Below, one piece after another: positions 60,288 to 64,000 of a stretch of DNA of 64,000 nt. The notes beneath the pieces are model-generated. The model made no database searches and had not been told where the DNA came from. It saw only the letters and a list, made by a program, of their open reading frames with translations. The DNA lies in assembly GCF_001949145.1 (NCBI RefSeq), contig NW_019091676.1, positions 50,978-114,977 on the forward strand. Reading direction: 5' to 3'. Source of the DNA: Acanthaster planci. Its lineage: Eukaryota; Echinodermata; Asteroidea; Valvatida; Acanthasteridae. The position numbers were made by a program, and so were the translations under genes. Position 1 is the stretch's first letter. The number at the start of each line of letters is the position of its first letter.

Positions 60288-63200
60288 CTGCAGGTCAAAT
60301 GGAAAAAAAAACACACAAAGAAGCTAGGAGTAAATATCCATTATTCAGACTACATTTTTGTATTTGCTTTTTACCGCAAGTTATGGCCACTCAACTGCCA
60401 AAAACATTCTGAAAACTGAGTAGAAGGGAAGATTCAGGAAGTCTAGTGCAACTGAGGTTTACTTCACTAATTACCGGTACTTCAGAATCTCACAAAAAGT
60501 CACTTTGGAGTGTACTGTGTGTTTCATCTCAGCTGGGTGATTGAATCATTATGACAGTGATCCTGAGCAATTTCATGTACATGTACCTGAAATTCCTCAT
60601 TTCAAGAATACAAACAGGTACATGTTTGCTCCACATGTCCTTTCTCTAGTGGGGGGTGCAAGGGTACTTATCACATCTGGCAAAGATCAACCGTGTAATT
60701 GAGGGTAAGACATAACTTTCATGGGATGAACAATGTCAGGAAGTCATCCAGTATTTTCTGTCCATCAAGGCAACCAAAAACAACTGCTCACACACACATG
60801 AAACTCGTGGCCTGGTATAAACATAAGATCCCAAATTCAAGAGACTCTACAAACCAGCCTGATCAGAATTCCTTGCACTATCACACCATGAACCTCTCAC
60901 ACGTAAGAAAACCATTTTAACTTTGAGGAGGAGGTAGGGGAAGACAATTTCTTTCCCCTTTAACTCTGCAGTCCACTGCTACTTCTCTCGCAGTCATTGA
61001 TTGATACAATATCTCACTTTAGACACAAAATGGAGGGGGAAGAGATCCTGTGGGTCTCCTGCTCCCAATTTCTTTCACAATTTGTGTCTGACTGCATTTC
61101 CTTCTCAAGCAGCCTTGCCTGCTAGACAGAATATTCTTGTAAGGATGAAAGTCAAAGGGTCAGCTTCCTCCAAACACTATGGTTTCTGGTGAGTTGATAA
61201 GTCACCATTGTCATCACAAATATCAATTTGGCCCCCATATGTTGATATACCCTTCATTCACAGTAGGCTTGATGACAGTAAGCGGTCAACTTCTTTGCTG
61301 ACACTTAAGTCTAGTGGGTAACAAATTTTCAACCCCATATAATTTACTTCTTAAATCGCAGTCTCAATCAAGAAACAAAGCTGGTGAGAACTGCTGATAA
61401 GAAACATGATGCAAGGTTTAGTTCCAAATGGTTGACTCAAGTATATTCCGCACATCCTGAGTTCACGTGAACTTAAGACTGTGGCTAACTCTTGCCTGCA
61501 AGCTGGCTCTTAGTACAGTGGAAAATATCGCACCTAGCGAAACTCGGCAGAGAACCTGCCGCAAGGAATACACTTTGTGTGATGTTTTAGCTGGTAGCCC
61601 ATTTTTGCTAAGCAGACATTTTTGTGCTGAGCAGATGGCCTGTTCTTGGCACCTATTCTAATTAACCAATCAACTCAGCAGGCTTTATAAGAATTTTTAA
61701 GGGGATCAAGTGATCAAAGGGCTCAATGCTTCTTTCCAAATTGTCCTCCAAGAACCTTAATTAAAACAAGGAGGGGACAGGATGGGAAACAGTTGAAATC
61801 CTAGAGATCCGTGGGTCTTCGAAGCACATAGGCCTCAAGGGAGCTGAAACACTTAACAAGGCCCTCTACCTGAGATCAGGCCTAGGTGGTAATCCAGAGG
61901 AAGGAAAAGGCATACAGGGGGATGAGCTCTGAATATCAAGATGCCTCTTCTGAAATGACAAATGACAGGTCATTTGGTGGCTGTCACTGTGTGGCCAATA
62001 AAGTTTCAGTTTGTGGGCTCCACTTCTCCAAGAGAAGCAAGTAGGCTCAATCAGGCCAGCATATTCAGTGCCCAGAGTTCCAAGGTTAAACATTATGAAA
62101 TAAGGGCTGTCAGCAGATGCATGCATCCAATTTCAGTGATTGGCTCACAAAGTAAAGACTCACAACTATTCCACCCAACATTTATCTTCAACTGAGATTC
62201 TAGGCAGTCTATGACCAATGGAGTGCTGGGGGGTAGGGACCAATGACAAATGCCATGGCAGCGGTGAAAACTAGAAAGAGGATTTGCATACATGAAGCAT
62301 CACTGATGTTGTACACCTTCACTTTACAGTGCCACTGACTGTAAAGATATTAAATTTGGGTAGGTACAAATTCAGATGAAAACTAGTCACAGGTACAAAA
62401 TTTGCTGCTGTAAGACAGCCGCACAAGTAATTCACTGTTCCAACAAGGGACCCATAACAGGAATGCTAAAACCTGGTGGATACAGTGCTAAGCCTGATGG
62501 CGGGAACCTAGCGAATCTGTTGGGTCCTCACTGTGTTGTAGTCAAGACCTGATACAAGACCAGACTGAAGATCAGTCCCAAGATCAGTCACAGGTCACAA
62601 GGTTGACAATAACAAAGGAATGTTTTTGCTACGGTCTATGTGAACAGCCTGTGTTGGTCTCATCATGGTCTTGTGGGATCTTGTGATGGTCTTCAGGGGG
62701 TACTGACTGTAACACTGGGGAGGCAGGGGAGGGTTTTCCTCATCTCCAGAACTTCAAATTGTCATTTGCAGAGAGCTACTGACAACAAACCTCAATGATC
62801 AGCTTTGGAAGGAAACCTGTTGACAAACTTTCTCAGGTACATGTAGGTAGAGCCTGGAGCTTGACCAAATACTACCGGGTATCGGCACACCTGTAATGCA
62901 GGAGTTCCTGACGGATTCAACATCATCATCTCCTGTGTGTGGACAGGTGACATCCTTGTCAACTTGTTGGCTTAACACAACTCAGCTCCCCTCCGTTCCC
63001 CCTTGCCGCCGATGGGAGAAATGCAATACAGGAGTTACCTGCGGGCGTAGACTTTGTGAGTTTGATTGGGGTGCAGGGGCCTGTTGGTGACTTTTTGCAA
63101 TTGAGCATCCTCTGAAAAGTAATGCCATTGAAGAGGAGACCTTCTGAACCTTTTTTGGTCTACTTTGCCTCGGATCAAAGATCCCTTTGCATGCTTGTTT

Positions 63201-64000
63201 TCAGGGTGACCCTAAAAGTTGCTTTCAAGCAGAGGATTCAAACAATGCAAACTGTCTTTCGTCATAAAGCTGAACCCCAAAAGATTTTGCTTCAATGTCC
63301 AGACTTTGTTTCCTCATGGGAAAGGTTGAAGCCTCATTTATACAAGACAAATACTTTGGACATTTCAAGCAGGAAGGGGTGGAATCGCAAGTCAATCACC
63401 AAGTTCTTAAGGTGGCAAAAAATTCGGGCAGGAAGGAAATTTCACTCAGGAGCATTAAGAAGTGAAGCCAAAGGAGAAGAAGAGAGGGGGAGGGGGGGTT
63501 GAGGGCAGTGATCCCGATACGCTGTGCCGTCTAATAAGCGAGCCCTTCCCCACGAGGATGTGACCAATTACCACCGCAAAAAACTCGAACTTGCCGCAGA
63601 GTGGCACATGCAAGGGGGGGGGTGGGCTGAGGCCAAGGAGAGAGATTTATTCCGGGGTTTCCTAGGGGTGATAAAGTTTAAAATTATCATTACTCAACAG
63701 ATAGCAGCTTCTTAGGTGCAAGACAAGCACATCACACGTTCTTGCACTTTCTTGGGGGGGGAGGGGGGAAGTCAGCTGTGCTCTTATTGACAGCCAACGC
63801 TTGTTAATCGTGACATACACAAAACAAGCGGACTTTTCATACTGTCCAAAAAGGTTGAGATTAGGACTCAATCAACCAAAGGCTTGCTTACACCATGAGA
63901 AGTTTCATGAGGACTCGGAACAGTTAGCGATAACATTTCTGGGACATTTGAAACAGGTGACGTTTCCTGAATTACAGTCAAAAAGAACAAGGGATGCTTT
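60288..64000. other. PDZD2 5' intronic sequence to window edge
   Basis: No exon ending in phase 0 with PDZD2-like content is found, so the upstream part of the gene probably lies beyond 64000. Features are limited to a TACATG tract at about 60577 and G-runs near 63490 and 63750. Confidence 0.55.

Noticed and set aside
61866-62126. Possible upstream PDZD2 exon ending in a GTAGAG donor
   Set aside because: It would end in phase 2 while the next exon at 60287 begins in phase 0, and the translation shows no PDZD2-like sequence.
63524-63715. Plus-strand 63-residue open frame with a basic stretch
   Set aside because: Short, no homologue recognised, runs through a G homopolymer, and opposite to the PDZD2 transcript.

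Overview
This is a eukaryotic, intron-rich genomic window, most likely from an invertebrate deuterostome, with an echinoderm such as a sea star as my best guess. The reasons are GT-AG introns, vertebrate-like orthologues, many dispersed short TACATG and TAGGCCTA motifs, several miniature transposons and two assembly gaps (23985-24060 and 52038-52435). The species call is inference. There is no bacterial, phage, CRISPR, tRNA or rRNA feature that I can support.

Three conserved genes fill the window. Positions 1-21 kb on the minus strand hold the 5' part of ADGRV1 (VLGR1/GPR98, the giant Usher-type adhesion GPCR). I could thread 22 coding exons with matching phases, from the start codon at 20993 to an exon at 292-421. 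They encode about 1812 residues: a signal peptide, about 12 Calx-beta modules, and a laminin-G/pentraxin-like domain nested inside one Calx-beta repeat. The remainder, including the GPS and 7TM parts, lies beyond the left edge. Positions 23.2-26.2 kb on the plus strand hold a complete four-exon GOLPH3 (287 aa), head-to-head with ADGRV1 and with a long putative 3' UTR reaching about 30.2 kb. Positions 32.8-60.3 kb on the minus strand hold the C-terminal 2523 residues of a PDZD2-like multi-PDZ scaffold in 13 exons, one of which is 5292 bp long. Its N-terminus lies beyond the right edge.

GOLPH3 and PDZD2 are adjacent and convergent here, as they are in human 5p13.3, and ADGRV1 is also on human chromosome 5. 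The window therefore looks like an old deuterostome microsynteny block. The three genes are not known to form one pathway: ADGRV1 is a ciliary/stereociliary adhesion receptor, GOLPH3 a Golgi PI4P adaptor, and PDZD2 a scaffold whose C-terminal PDZ pair is secreted in mammals.

The less expected content is mostly intronic: a TTAA-flanked piggyBac-like MITE interrupted by an assembly gap, a Tc1-like MITE in the GOLPH3 3' region, a strong 160-bp foldback hairpin, a LINE 3' end with a (TTA)7 tail, a perfect palindromic RFX X-box, and a 14-nt first coding exon. In PDZD2 I also see two PDZ domains that I do not place in the human protein, and a cluster of DxxD caspase-like motifs just before the C-terminal PDZ pair. 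I did not find a wholly new gene system.
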